From positions 1-19,397 of the forward strand of contig LSKJ01000100.1 in NCBI GenBank assembly GCA_001557035.1: a DNA stretch of 19,397 nucleotides. The letters are read 5' to 3'. Of the stretch, positions 1 through 7,378 are shown one piece after another (positions within the stretch are counted from its first letter, which is position 1; each line of letters begins with the position of its first letter). The notes beneath the pieces are model-generated. The model searched no databases, had not been told where the DNA came from, and saw only the letters and a list, made by a program, of their open reading frames with translations. The DNA comes from Rhodospirillaceae bacterium CCH5-H10 (lineage in GTDB: Bacteria; Pseudomonadota; Alphaproteobacteria; Reyranellales; Reyranellaceae). Position numbers and translations under genes: made by a program.

Positions 1-8
1 CCCGCGCG

Positions 9-14
9 CTCCTT
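9..14 (-). promoter_or_regulatory. Possible ribosome binding site of a gene beyond the left edge
   Basis: Read on the minus strand, AAGGAG lies here and is followed by eight bases up to the window edge, which is the right distance for a start codon immediately outside the window. The bases between this site and the upstream leftward gene (ending at 64) hold no other gene. If real, the leftward operon continues past the window. The start codon itself cannot be seen, so this is inference from spacing alone. Confidence 0.3.
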
Positions 15-63
15 GCGAAGCGATCAGAACCTAACCGATTCCCCTAAGACGAGGACGACAGAG

Positions 64-624
64 CTAACGCCCCTCGAGCAGCTTGTTGATCCAGACCTGC
101 GCGGTGTTCGATTCCAGGAACTCGTGCGCGAGTTTGCGCCCGGCCGGATTGCGTGCGTCGCCGTCGATGATCGCGGTGATGACGTCGCACTTGTAGGCGA
201 CGGCAACGGCCTCGCCGTAGCGCAGGGACTTGTTGTTGCGGCGGTGGACGTAGACGCGGGTCCAGCCGGTGAGGTCGGTGACCCGGATGCGCTCACCGGG
301 GCCGACCGGCTCGAAGCGCGGATCGAGGATTCTGATATCGACGGCACGCTCCAATGCGGCGTCGCTTACGATGCCCTCGGGACAGTCGCCCGTGCCGAGG
401 CCGTCGAGCGTCAGCCAGACGAAGACATCGTGGTCTTCGCCGCTATAGGCGCGTCCCGCCGGCACGCGCTCCGTCGAGAGCGGCCAGGTGAAGGGCCGCC
501 AGCCGAGCTTGTCGGTCGGCCCCAGCGCCACCTGCCGCTCGGCGAACCAGGCCAGGGCGGCCAGCGCGGCGACCTGCGCCACGCCGAGCAGGATGTAGAT
601 GCGCGTCTGGCGGCTCAGGGCCAT
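64..624 (-). CDS. Hypothetical membrane-anchored protein, 186 aa
   Basis: I do not recognise a family. The protein starts with a short basic segment (MALSRQTR) and one hydrophobic stretch at about residues 9-27, consistent with an inner-membrane anchor or uncleaved signal. The remaining 155 residues are soluble and probably periplasmic, with two cysteines (one in a GTGDC segment, one in YKCDV) that could pair. The ATG lies 21 bases after the stop of the amidase gene, on the same strand, so it is probably the last visible gene of that operon. The upstream Shine-Dalgarno is weak (GAGAG), which fits coupling to the gene before it. The reading frame is intact and the only other long frames here are antisense, so I am fairly sure it is a gene but cannot assign a function. 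Confidence 0.75.
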   Translation of the reverse strand: MALSRQTRIYILLGVAQVAALAALAWFAERQVALGPTDKLGWRPFTWPLSTERVPAGRAYSGEDHDVFVWLTLDGLGTGDCPEGIVSDAALERAVDIRILDPRFEPVGPGERIRVTDLTGWTRVYVHRRNNKSLRYGEAVAVAYKCDVITAIIDGDARNPAGRKLAHEFLESNTAQVWINKLLEGR

Positions 625-645
625 CGGACGCGCGCTCTCATTCCG

Positions 646-2067
646 TCAGATCTGATGCGCCATCGGCGGCGCGGGGATCGGACGGACGCGTTCGTAGGCC
701 GCCGCGGCGCGCAGGACGAGGGCGTCGCGGGCATGGCCGCCGACGATCTGCAGGCCGATCGGCATGCCCTCGCGGTCGAGGCCGCAGGGGATGGTGGCGG
801 CCGGCTGGCGGGTCAGGTTGAAGGCGAGCGTGAAGGGCGTCCAGCCGATGTCGACGCCGTCGCCGCCCCACGCCGCGTTCTCGTTCACCGCGAAGGCGGT
901 CATCGGCATGGTCGGCGTCAGCAGCAGGTCGTACTTGGCCATGAACTGGTTCATGATCGCCGAGATCGCCTGACGCTGATGAATGGCGGTGACGACCGCC
1001 TCCTGGCCGAGCTGTGCGCCGTATTCGGCGGCTTTCACGAGGCCCGGGTCCATCAGCTCGCGCTTCTCGGGGCTGAAGCCCTTGAGCAGCAGCGCGACGT
1101 TGGACTGCCAGTGCGCGTTCAGCACCTTGCGCGGGTCCATGCCCTGGAAGTCGGGCGAATCCTCGACGATCTTGGCGCCCAGCGTCTTGAACACCTTGAC
1201 CGCCTGCTCGACCGCCACCGCCACGTCGCGGTCGATCTTCTCGCGCTCGACGAAGCCCAGATGCGGGGAGTAGGCGATGCGCAGGCCCTTCACGCCTTTG
1301 TCGAAGCCCTTGAGATAGTCCTCGGCATCGTCGGGACGGCCGTAGGGATCGCGCGGGTCGGGACGGGCGATGACGTTCATCATCATCGCCGCGTCGCGCA
1401 CGGTGCGCGTCATCGGGCCGATATGCGAGAGCGTGCCCTGCGCCGAGGTCGGAAACAGCGGCACGCGCGCCTGCGTGGGCTTGAGCCCGAACAGGCCACA
1501 GAAGGAGCAGGGGATGCGGACCGAGCCCGCGCCGTCGGTGCCGATGGCGAGGTTGCCCATGCCGACGGCCTCGGCCGCGGTGCCGCCGCCCGAGGAACCG
1601 CCCGAGGTGCGGCCGATCTTCCACGGATTGTGCGTGGCGCCGAACAGCCTGGAATCGGTGACGCCCTTCCAGCCATATTCCGGAGAGGTCGTCTTGCCGA
1701 GCAGCACGGTGCCGGCCTCGCGCAACCGCTGCGCCACCGGCGCATCGACGGTGAACGGGCCGTCGGGATCGGTGGCGAGGCTGCCCATGCGCGTGGGCAT
1801 GCCCTTGGTCAGCACCATGTCCTTGATGGTGATCGGCACGCCGTCGATGTCGCTGAGGCGCTTGCCGCCCTTCTTCCAGCGCTTCTCCGAGGCACGCGCC
1901 TGGCGCATCGCCGAATCCGGATCGAGATGCTGGAAGGCGTTGAGCTGGCCGTTGAAGGCGTCGACGCGGGCCAGCGCTGCCTTGGTCGCCTCGACCGGCG
2001 AGGCCTTGCGGGCCTTGAACAGTTTCACCAGCTCGTGGGCCGGCATCATCGCAAGGTCGGCGGTCAT
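646..2067 (-). CDS. Amidase signature family hydrolase (copy 1)
   Basis: Cytoplasmic serine hydrolase of the amidase signature family, which cleaves carboxamide bonds to an acid plus ammonia or amine. At 473 residues it has the usual length. The Ser-cisSer-Lys triad is complete: Lys82 in ITIKDM, Ser158 in the GGSSGG motif (156-161), and the nucleophile Ser182 in GAGSVRIP, 24 residues after Ser158 as in FAAH. The conserved FCGLFGLKPT follows at about 189-198. The ATG follows directly after the TAG of the upstream amidase with no base between, and a GGAG Shine-Dalgarno nine bases upstream lies inside that gene's end, so the two are probably co-translated. It is a paralogue of that neighbour; both share a KRWKKG segment near residue 62. 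No gatB or gatC is adjacent, so a GatA role in tRNA amidation is unlikely. Substrate unknown. Confidence 0.93.
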   Translation of the reverse strand: MTADLAMMPAHELVKLFKARKASPVEATKAALARVDAFNGQLNAFQHLDPDSAMRQARASEKRWKKGGKRLSDIDGVPITIKDMVLTKGMPTRMGSLATDPDGPFTVDAPVAQRLREAGTVLLGKTTSPEYGWKGVTDSRLFGATHNPWKIGRTSGGSSGGGTAAEAVGMGNLAIGTDGAGSVRIPCSFCGLFGLKPTQARVPLFPTSAQGTLSHIGPMTRTVRDAAMMMNVIARPDPRDPYGRPDDAEDYLKGFDKGVKGLRIAYSPHLGFVEREKIDRDVAVAVEQAVKVFKTLGAKIVEDSPDFQGMDPRKVLNAHWQSNVALLLKGFSPEKRELMDPGLVKAAEYGAQLGQEAVVTAIHQRQAISAIMNQFMAKYDLLLTPTMPMTAFAVNENAAWGGDGVDIGWTPFTLAFNLTRQPAATIPCGLDREGMPIGLQIVGGHARDALVLRAAAAYERVRPIPAPPMAHQI

Positions 2068-3477
2068 CTACTTGGTCTCCGGAAGGACAGGGAATTTCAA
2101 CGGGTGGGCTTCGGCATAGGCCGCGGCGGCGCGCAGCACCAGCGCATCCTTGTAGTGCGCCGACACGATCTGCAGGCCGACGGGCAGGCCTTGTCGTGAC
2201 AGGCCGCACGGTACCGTCGCGGCGGGATGGCGCGAGAGGTTGAACTGCGGCGTGTAGGGCGACCACATGACGTTGCCCTTGCCGTCGGGACCCGGCGGCA
2301 GGTTGGTGCCGGCCGCGAAGGGCTGGACCGCGACGGTGGGCGTCAGCAGCAGGTCGTACTTCTCGAAGAACAGGTTCCAGGCCAGCGTGAGGTCGCGCCG
2401 CGTCACCTGCGCATTCACCACGTCCTGCAGCGTGTAGCGCAGCCCGGCCTTGGCGCCGGCCAGCAGGCTCGGGTCGAACTCGCCGTGGCGCTCTTCGGGG
2501 AAGAGCTGCAGCAGGCGCTGGAGGGCGGAGAGCCAGTGGATCACGAAGGCGCGGCCGGCCTCGCCGAAGGAGAAGGGCGCCTCGACCTCCTCGACCTTGC
2601 AGCCCAGCGCCTCGAACTGGCGCGCGGCCTTCGTGACCATCGCGGCGACCTCGATGTCGAGCGGATGGTCGCCGAAGCGCAGGATGAAGCCGACCTTCAG
2701 CTTCTTCGGCAGCCTGCCGAGCTTCCGGGTGTAGTCGGTATCGTCCGCGGGGAGCGTGTGCCCGTCGCGCGCATCGGGGCGGGCGATGACGTTCATCATC
2801 AACGCCGCGTCGAGCGCGGTGCGTGCCATCGGGCCGGTGTTGGAAAGATCGCCGGTCATCGAGGGCGGCCAGGCCGGCACGCGGCCGAACGTGGCCTTGA
2901 GGCCGATCAGCCCGTTGAACGATGCGGGAATGCGCACCGAGCCGCCGCCGTCGGTGCCGATGGCGATCGGGCCGAGGCCGGCGGCCACCGCCGCGCCCGC
3001 GCCGCCGGACGAGCCGCCCGGCGTCATGCCGATGTTCCACGGATTGCGCGTGATGCCGTGCAGCGGCGAATCGGTCACGCCCTTGTGGCCGTACTCCGAG
3101 CTGGTGCTCTGGGCGAAGACGATGGCGCCCGCCTCGCGCAGCCGCGCCACGACCGGCGCATCGGCGTCGGCCGGAGTCTTGTCGGTGAGCCTGCTGCCCA
3201 TCGAGGCGGGCCAGCCCTTGACGCGCACCAGCTCCTTGATCGAGACCGGCACGCCGTCGAGGGGTGAACGCGGCTCGCCCTTCTTCCAGCGCTTCTCGGA
3301 AGCCCGCGCCGCGGCCAGCGCCGCCCGCTTTTCGACATGGCAGAGCGCGTTGACGGTCGGCGCCAGGGTCTCGGCGCGCGCCAGCACGGCCTTCATCGTC
3401 TCGACCGGCGAGGCCTTGCCCTTTTCGTAGAGCCGGCCGAGAGCGGCCGCGCTCGCTTGCGTGAGATCCATCGTCAT
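2068..3477 (-). CDS. Amidase signature family hydrolase (copy 2)
   Basis: Second amidase signature enzyme, 469 residues, with a complete triad: Lys81 in VSIKEL, cis-Ser156 in GGSSGG (154-159) and nucleophile Ser180 in GGGSVRIP. The C-terminal part keeps the family pattern (YDLLLTPT, then a PCGLSRQGLPVGLQIV block), where the other copy has nearly the same wording, so the pair arose by duplication. The active-site-proximal residues differ (PASFNGLIGLK here against PCSFCGLFGLK in copy 1), which suggests different substrates. The ATG at 3477 overlaps the stop of the TPR gene in an ATGA and has GGGAG seven bases upstream; an internal Met at residue 3 is a less likely start. The stop abuts the start of copy 1. 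No signal peptide, so cytoplasmic. Confidence 0.93.
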   Translation of the reverse strand: MTMDLTQASAAALGRLYEKGKASPVETMKAVLARAETLAPTVNALCHVEKRAALAAARASEKRWKKGEPRSPLDGVPVSIKELVRVKGWPASMGSRLTDKTPADADAPVVARLREAGAIVFAQSTSSEYGHKGVTDSPLHGITRNPWNIGMTPGGSSGGAGAAVAAGLGPIAIGTDGGGSVRIPASFNGLIGLKATFGRVPAWPPSMTGDLSNTGPMARTALDAALMMNVIARPDARDGHTLPADDTDYTRKLGRLPKKLKVGFILRFGDHPLDIEVAAMVTKAARQFEALGCKVEEVEAPFSFGEAGRAFVIHWLSALQRLLQLFPEERHGEFDPSLLAGAKAGLRYTLQDVVNAQVTRRDLTLAWNLFFEKYDLLLTPTVAVQPFAAGTNLPPGPDGKGNVMWSPYTPQFNLSRHPAATVPCGLSRQGLPVGLQIVSAHYKDALVLRAAAAYAEAHPLKFPVLPETK

Positions 3478-4880
3478 GCCGCTTCTCCCGTTCTCGTGTG
3501 GGCGGCGCGATACTGGCGGGCAAGCTGTTCGGCCTGATAGTCGGCGGCCAGCGCCTGTTCGGTGCGGCCGACCTTGCGATAGAGATCGGCCAGGGCGCGC
3601 TTGGTCGCGGCCACGCCCGGACGCTCGCGCTCGTCGGCCTGCAGGATCGCCAGCGCCGCATCGTTCCAGCCGGCGCGGGTGAGCGCATCGAGATGGATGG
3701 CGCCGAACAGCGCGCGCTGCGCGATCGATCCGCCCAGCGTGCGCAGGTGCGGCATCGCCCGACCGATCAGTTGCGCCGCTGCAGGCATGTCTGCCGTGGC
3801 GTGGGCTGCGAGGCCGTGCGCCAGCGGCACCACGCAATCGGCCCAGGTCTCCCGCTCGAACGCTTTGGCGCGCTCGGCGCGATCTTCGAGGTTGGCCAGC
3901 ATCTCCGTGACGGCGCTGCGCTCGCCGGCGCGTGCCAGCCCGTAGAGATAGTGGACGTCGTGGAAGGCGGAGAGATGCTCGTTCAGGCGCGGCTTGAGAT
4001 AGATCGCGAGCTCGGCCCAGCGCGCGCCGACATCGACGCCGCGCATTTCGAGGCGAGCCAGCAGCGAGACGGCATTGGCCTGGTCCTCGCAGAACTCCTT
4101 CCACACGCCCCAGACGCGCCCGTCGTACAGCGCCAGCGCCTCGTCGGTGCGGTCGAGATCGATCAGGAACAGCGCCAGGTGCCACCAGTTGTGGGTCTGC
4201 ATGAACGAGTTGCAGTCGGCCCAAGTGTCGGACACCGATTGCAGGAAGGCGACGCCCTCCAGCATCTGCCCGCGCGCTTCGAGACAATGCGCGACCGCGT
4301 GATGCGCCCACGGATCGTTGCGGTCGACCGCCAGCCCCTTGTGCGCGGCGGCCTCGGCTTCGTCGAGTCGATTGCACTCTTCGAGACCGAACGCATACAT
4401 GCCCCAGACGAAGCGGTTGTCCGGGTTGGCGGCGACGAGTCTCTCGCCGACATCGAGCAGCGTCTCGGCCTCGCCGCGGTTGAACGCGAGGAGCTGCGCC
4501 AGCTTGCCGGCCAGCAGGTCGCGCGGCCATTCGGCGACGATCCGGCGGAACTGCTGCAGGCTGCGGTCGGTGTCGCCCTCGACCCAGAACTCGATGGCTC
4601 CAAGCCATGCCCGCTCGCGCGCGCCGGCACCCGGCGTCATTTGCTGCGCGCGCGACAGGTAGCGTCTGGCCGCGGCCTGACCCTCCGGCGAATACATCGT
4701 GAGGACGAGGCTCGCTGCCACGAGAGGAAGCATCAGGCACTTCTCTTCCTTGTCGGCAGCGGCGATGAAGTCGGCGAACCGCTTGCCGAAGCCCAGCCAT
4801 TCCTGCGTCACGAAATCGAGCGCGGCGACCGCGCCCTCGTCCGCATTGCCCAGCTCCAACCCTTGCCCATCCCGCGCCAC
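3474..4880 (-). CDS. TTC38-like tetratricopeptide repeat protein
   Basis: A soluble, mostly helical protein of 468 residues resembling the TTC38 family, whose biochemical role is not established. Seen directly: repeated helical hairpins with TPR-like spacing (for example NPDNRFVWGMYAFGLEECNR and DPWAHHAVAHCLEARGQ at about 189-205) and the family signature HNWWHLALF at about 230-238. The frame stays open upstream to 5015, but I place the start at GTG 4880: GAGGG lies seven bases before it, and the upstream extension is low-complexity and runs into the leader of the divergent gene. It is the first gene of the leftward operon and overlaps the next amidase by four bases (ATGA). Coupling to two amidases suggests a role in the same catabolic task, perhaps as a scaffold; that is inference. 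Confidence 0.85.
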   Translation of the reverse strand: MARDGQGLELGNADEGAVAALDFVTQEWLGFGKRFADFIAAADKEEKCLMLPLVAASLVLTMYSPEGQAAARRYLSRAQQMTPGAGARERAWLGAIEFWVEGDTDRSLQQFRRIVAEWPRDLLAGKLAQLLAFNRGEAETLLDVGERLVAANPDNRFVWGMYAFGLEECNRLDEAEAAAHKGLAVDRNDPWAHHAVAHCLEARGQMLEGVAFLQSVSDTWADCNSFMQTHNWWHLALFLIDLDRTDEALALYDGRVWGVWKEFCEDQANAVSLLARLEMRGVDVGARWAELAIYLKPRLNEHLSAFHDVHYLYGLARAGERSAVTEMLANLEDRAERAKAFERETWADCVVPLAHGLAAHATADMPAAAQLIGRAMPHLRTLGGSIAQRALFGAIHLDALTRAGWNDAALAILQADERERPGVAATKRALADLYRKVGRTEQALAADYQAEQLARQYRAAHTRTGEAA

Positions 4881-4887
4881 GCCGGTT

Positions 4888-4892
4888 CCCTC
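4888..4892 (-). promoter_or_regulatory. Ribosome binding site that fixes the TPR gene start
   Basis: On the minus strand GAGGG sits seven bases before GTG 4880. None of the earlier in-frame codons of the longer open frame has a comparable site, so this supports the 468-residue product rather than a 513-residue one. Confidence 0.6.
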
Positions 4893-5013
4893 GAATTTAC
4901 AGGGAGCGAGTTTCGCATGCCGTGGAGCGGGTGGTCGAGGGGCTAGCTCTCCTCGGGCGCGTCGCCGATACTCCTGCCAAGAAAGACGAAGAAGAACCTT
5001 CAGGGAGGAAATC
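4893..5013. promoter_or_regulatory. Divergent intergenic region between the TPR/amidase operon and the Bug gene
   Basis: About 120 bases separating two divergent transcription units, so it must hold both promoters unless one lies further in. I cannot point to a convincing -35/-10 pair. There is an imperfect seven-base stem (CGAGGGG with TTCTCCTCG-like bases, about 4936-4955) and a strong Shine-Dalgarno, AGGGAGGA, at about 5002-5009 for the rightward gene. A shared operator for a regulator encoded elsewhere would be expected here. Confidence 0.45.
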
Positions 5014-5985
5014 ATGAAGCGTCGCCATCTGCTGGGCTCCGTTGCGGCCCTGGCCCTCGCACCGTCGCCCTCGCGCGCCCAGACTTACCCCGACAAGCCG
5101 ATCCGCTTCGTCGTGCCCTATGCGCCGGGCGGCGCAACCGACACTTCGGCACGTATCGCGGCGGAGTATCTGTCCAACAAGTTCGGCCAGCAGGTGCTGG
5201 TCGACAACAAGCCCGGCGGCGGCACGATCATCGCGACCGAGATCGTCGCCAAGGCGAAGCCCGACGGCTACACGATCCTCTTGGCGGCGGCTCCCGTCGC
5301 CACCAATACGTCGTTCGGGCTGAAGCTGCCCTACGATCCGGTCAAGGAACTGGCCCCGGTGTGCAGCTATGTCGACATGCCGCTGCTCCTCGCCTGCAAT
5401 CCCGGCGCGCCCTACAAGACGATGGCCGAGTTCATCGCCTGGGCGAAGAAGCAGACCGGGCCGATCCCCTTTGCGTCGGCCGGCAATGCCAGCATGCCGC
5501 ATCTGTGGGGCGAGCAGCTGCGGATGGAGACCGGCATCAGGCTCGAGCATATCGGGTACAAGGGCAGCGCCGATGCGTTGAAGGACGTGCTGGGCGGCCA
5601 CGTCATGCTGTTCTCCGACACGCTGCTGCCGAGCGGCCTCGCGGTGAAGGACGGACGGTTGCGCGGCCTGGTCGTGGCCTCGGCGAAGCGCGTGCCGATG
5701 CTGCCGGACGTGCCGACGGTGGCGGAGGCGGGGCTGCCCGCCAACCTGACGGGGGCCGTGTTCTTCGGCGTGATGGCGCCGGGCGGCACGCCTGAGCCGA
5801 TCGTCGCGGCCCTGAACGCGGCCTTCAACGAATTGCTGCGCGATCCGGCAACGGCCAAGAAGCTCGTCGACCTCGGTTTCGTCCTCATCGGTGGCAGCGC
5901 CGCCGACTACGGCAAGCGCCTCCTCGCCGAGACCGAAAAGTGGCGCAAGGTCATCAAGGAAGCGAACATCTCGCCGCCGTCTTGA
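5014..5985 (+). CDS. Bug/TctC-family periplasmic solute-binding protein
   Basis: Extracytoplasmic binding protein of the tripartite tricarboxylate transporter (Bug) family, which captures small carboxylated or amide-bearing compounds in the periplasm. It has 323 residues, the family norm. The first 22 residues form a signal peptide (MKRRHLLGS, hydrophobic core, SRA before QTYP). The mature N-terminus carries the hallmark YPDKPIRFVVPYAPGG (25-40), then VDNKPGGGT at 63-71, KPDGYT and, later, PDVPTVAEAG. The ATG is fixed by AGGGAGGA a few bases upstream; the longer open frame to 4699 runs through the divergent gene and is not real. No tctA or tctB membrane genes are present, so it is an orphan, which is common in this family. 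Its divergence from two amidases suggests that it gathers their substrate. Confidence 0.95.
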   Translation: MKRRHLLGSVAALALAPSPSRAQTYPDKPIRFVVPYAPGGATDTSARIAAEYLSNKFGQQVLVDNKPGGGTIIATEIVAKAKPDGYTILLAAAPVATNTSFGLKLPYDPVKELAPVCSYVDMPLLLACNPGAPYKTMAEFIAWAKKQTGPIPFASAGNASMPHLWGEQLRMETGIRLEHIGYKGSADALKDVLGGHVMLFSDTLLPSGLAVKDGRLRGLVVASAKRVPMLPDVPTVAEAGLPANLTGAVFFGVMAPGGTPEPIVAALNAAFNELLRDPATAKKLVDLGFVLIGGSAADYGKRLLAETEKWRKVIKEANISPPS

Positions 5986-6002
5986 GGCGAGGTGTCGGCA
6001 AC

Positions 6003-6076
6003 GGAGCGCGCCACTCCAGTGGCGCTCTTCGCTTTCTCCTCGACGACGCATGAGCGCCACTGGAGTGGCGCGCTCC
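6003..6076. repeat. Nested perfect inverted repeat (REP-like) between convergent genes
   Basis: Bases 6003-6027 and 6052-6076 are exact reverse complements over 25 bp, separated by a 24-base loop. Each arm is itself palindromic: GCGCCACT, CC, AGTGGCGC in the left arm (6008-6025), mirrored on the right. The sequence can therefore fold as one long hairpin or two short ones, as in paired REP elements. It starts 17 bases after the Bug gene stop and ends four bases before the stop of the convergent gene, so it may work as a bidirectional terminator, though no run of T follows either side. No second copy was noticed in the window. A dispersed genomic repeat is likely but cannot be shown from here. 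Confidence 0.85.
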
Positions 6077-6080
6077 ATGG

Positions 6081-6440
6081 CTAGCTCTTGGGCGAACCAC
6101 CCAGAAAGCAGAAGATGCTGCCGGTCTTGTTGGCGCAGATGTGGCTGCGCCCGTCCGGCGCGAGTTCGTTCAGCACGACCTTGGGCGGCACCTGCACCCA
6201 GCGGCCGTCCAGCAGGGCGAACCAGGTGCCGTCGTCCTTCTGGTAGGCGCGGGTCGGACGGCAGTCGCCTTCGACGCCGTTGATCGTGCCGCTGCAGCAG
6301 GAGGCGTTGGAGCCGGGCCGTTTCAGCTTCTGATACCAGTCGTGATGCTCGGCATGGCCCTGGCCATGAGTGCCGTCCTGCGCGATGGCAGGAGAAACGA
6401 ACGCCGCTACCAGCGCGACGATGAATGACTGTCGTGGCAT
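6081..6440 (-). CDS. Small secreted Cys/His-containing protein, 119 aa
   Basis: I do not recognise a named family. It has a clear signal peptide (MPRQSFIVALVAAF, likely cleavage after SPAIA at residue 20), so it should be periplasmic. The mature protein opens with four histidines within nine residues (25, 29, 32, 33) and has five cysteines (48, 49, 60, 102, 111), including an adjacent pair in ASCCSG and one in GDCRP. This pattern would suit metal binding or disulfides. A TWFALLDGRWVQVPP segment lies in the middle. I chose ATG 6440 over an in-frame GTG at 6452 because AGGTGG lies eight bases upstream of the ATG and overlaps the GTG, and because the signal peptide then starts normally. It stands alone: its 3' end meets the inverted repeat and the gene behind it ends 32 bases away. 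Confidence 0.75.
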   Translation of the reverse strand: MPRQSFIVALVAAFVSPAIAQDGTHGQGHAEHHDWYQKLKRPGSNASCCSGTINGVEGDCRPTRAYQKDDGTWFALLDGRWVQVPPKVVLNELAPDGRSHICANKTGSIFCFLGGSPKS

Positions 6441-6448
6441 CGGGACCG

Positions 6449-6454
6449 CCACCT
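6449..6454 (-). promoter_or_regulatory. Ribosome binding site that fixes the small secreted protein start
   Basis: AGGTGG on the minus strand lies eight bases before ATG 6440. The alternative GTG start at 6452 overlaps this site and has no Shine-Dalgarno of its own, which favours the ATG. Confidence 0.5.
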
Positions 6455-6472
6455 TTCGCGACGTGCCGTCGG

Positions 6473-7348
6473 TCAGCCTGAAGCGTCACGCGGAGCGTAC
6501 ATCATCCGGAGGCCCGCGACGATGGGGATGAAGTCGGGATCGTCGGCCGACAACAATCCGTGGCGCACGAAGAAGTCGATCAATACGAGATTACAGTTGT
6601 ATTTGAATTCGGTTGTGTCGCGCACCGTCTCGAACACGCGCTGCACCGGCCACAGTTCGAAGGAATGAACCTCGCCGTCGTTGGCGCGCGGGGTGAAATC
6701 CCCGGGCAGTTCGAGGTCGAAGCAGGTCATCACGTCGGGCTTGAGCTGCGGGCCGGACTGGTTCCAGTAGCCCACGACGCTGACCGCCTTGGCCTGCCGT
6801 GCCAGTTCGGGCGGGATCGAGGCTTCCTCGCCGCATTCCTTCACGAGGTTCTCGTGCAGGCCGAGTCCCGCCGGCTGGCCGCCGGCCACGGTGTTGTCGA
6901 GCTGGCCGGGAAAGGTCGGCTTCTCGTAGGAGCGGCGCGGCACCCAGATGTGCAGGCCGTCGGCGCAGCGCACGAAGCCCGTCATGTGCGGGCCGCCGGC
7001 GCGCACGCCGAACCACGGCACGGCCGACCGCTCCATCGCCATAAGGAAGGGCGTGCCGTCCTGCGGCGCCACGGCATAGTCCTCCTCGCGCCACAGGCCC
7101 TTGAAGTAGCCGCGCTCGCGCAGGGCCAGGAGAAAGCTGCGGACCTCGGCGGTGCGGGTCTGCGGCGTGTCGAGGCGGGGATCGAGATGCCAGGCGCCGT
7201 CGCGGCGCTCGAACAGGCCGCTGCCCTGCAGTGCATCGGCGGCGAAGTCGCGATGCACGAAGCCCGCGCGATGGGCTCCCACGAGCCATGGCTCGAACTG
7301 CGCGAGGTCGGCGTTGTTGCAGCGGCGGATATGGTCGAGGAAGGACAT
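6473..7348 (-). CDS. Nudix hydrolase with DUF4743 N-terminus (Tnr3-like)
   Basis: A 291-residue protein with an N-terminal DUF4743-type domain (about 1-110) and a C-terminal Nudix domain. The Nudix box lies at 156-178 and is degenerate at its start (the first glutamate is Leu162), but keeps Gly156, Lys170-Glu171 and Glu174-Glu175, the metal-binding core, in KECGEEASI. This matches the yeast YJR142W / Schizosaccharomyces Tnr3 Nudix group, reported to remove damaged thiamine diphosphate analogues (oxo- and oxythiamine diphosphate). The role here is inferred from the family. The start MSFLDHIRRCN fits the family; an in-frame ATG at 7366 would add six residues. Neither has a clear Shine-Dalgarno. 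Its start faces that of the divergent hotdog gene only 30 bases away. The product is cytoplasmic. Confidence 0.88.
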   Translation of the reverse strand: MSFLDHIRRCNNADLAQFEPWLVGAHRAGFVHRDFAADALQGSGLFERRDGAWHLDPRLDTPQTRTAEVRSFLLALRERGYFKGLWREEDYAVAPQDGTPFLMAMERSAVPWFGVRAGGPHMTGFVRCADGLHIWVPRRSYEKPTFPGQLDNTVAGGQPAGLGLHENLVKECGEEASIPPELARQAKAVSVVGYWNQSGPQLKPDVMTCFDLELPGDFTPRANDGEVHSFELWPVQRVFETVRDTTEFKYNCNLVLIDFFVRHGLLSADDPDFIPIVAGLRMMYAPRDASG

Positions 7349-7378
7349 GGGCCGGGGAGATAGCATAGAGTGCCGCCG

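Noticed and set aside
13..2199. A 728-codon open frame on the plus strand opposite the first amidase and the small membrane protein
   Set aside because: It is antisense to genes with clear motifs, its translation is Arg/Gly/Asp/Ala-rich low complexity without any domain, and long antisense frames are expected in high-G+C coding DNA.
646..3477. GatA subunit of the aspartyl/glutamyl-tRNA amidotransferase
   Set aside because: There are two tandem copies with no gatB or gatC nearby, and the wording around the catalytic serines is that of general amidases.
638..3688. A 1016-codon open frame on the minus strand across both amidases
   Set aside because: It runs out of frame through two clearly recognised genes and is Arg/Ala-rich shadow sequence.
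4936..4955. A hairpin operator in the TPR/Bug divergent region
   Set aside because: The stem is short, needs a G-T pair and does not resemble a known operator, so it is mentioned only in the intergenic entry.
6003..6076. CRISPR repeats or insertion-sequence ends
   Set aside because: There are only two arms in inverted orientation, no spacer series, no enclosed gene and no target-site duplication that I could see.
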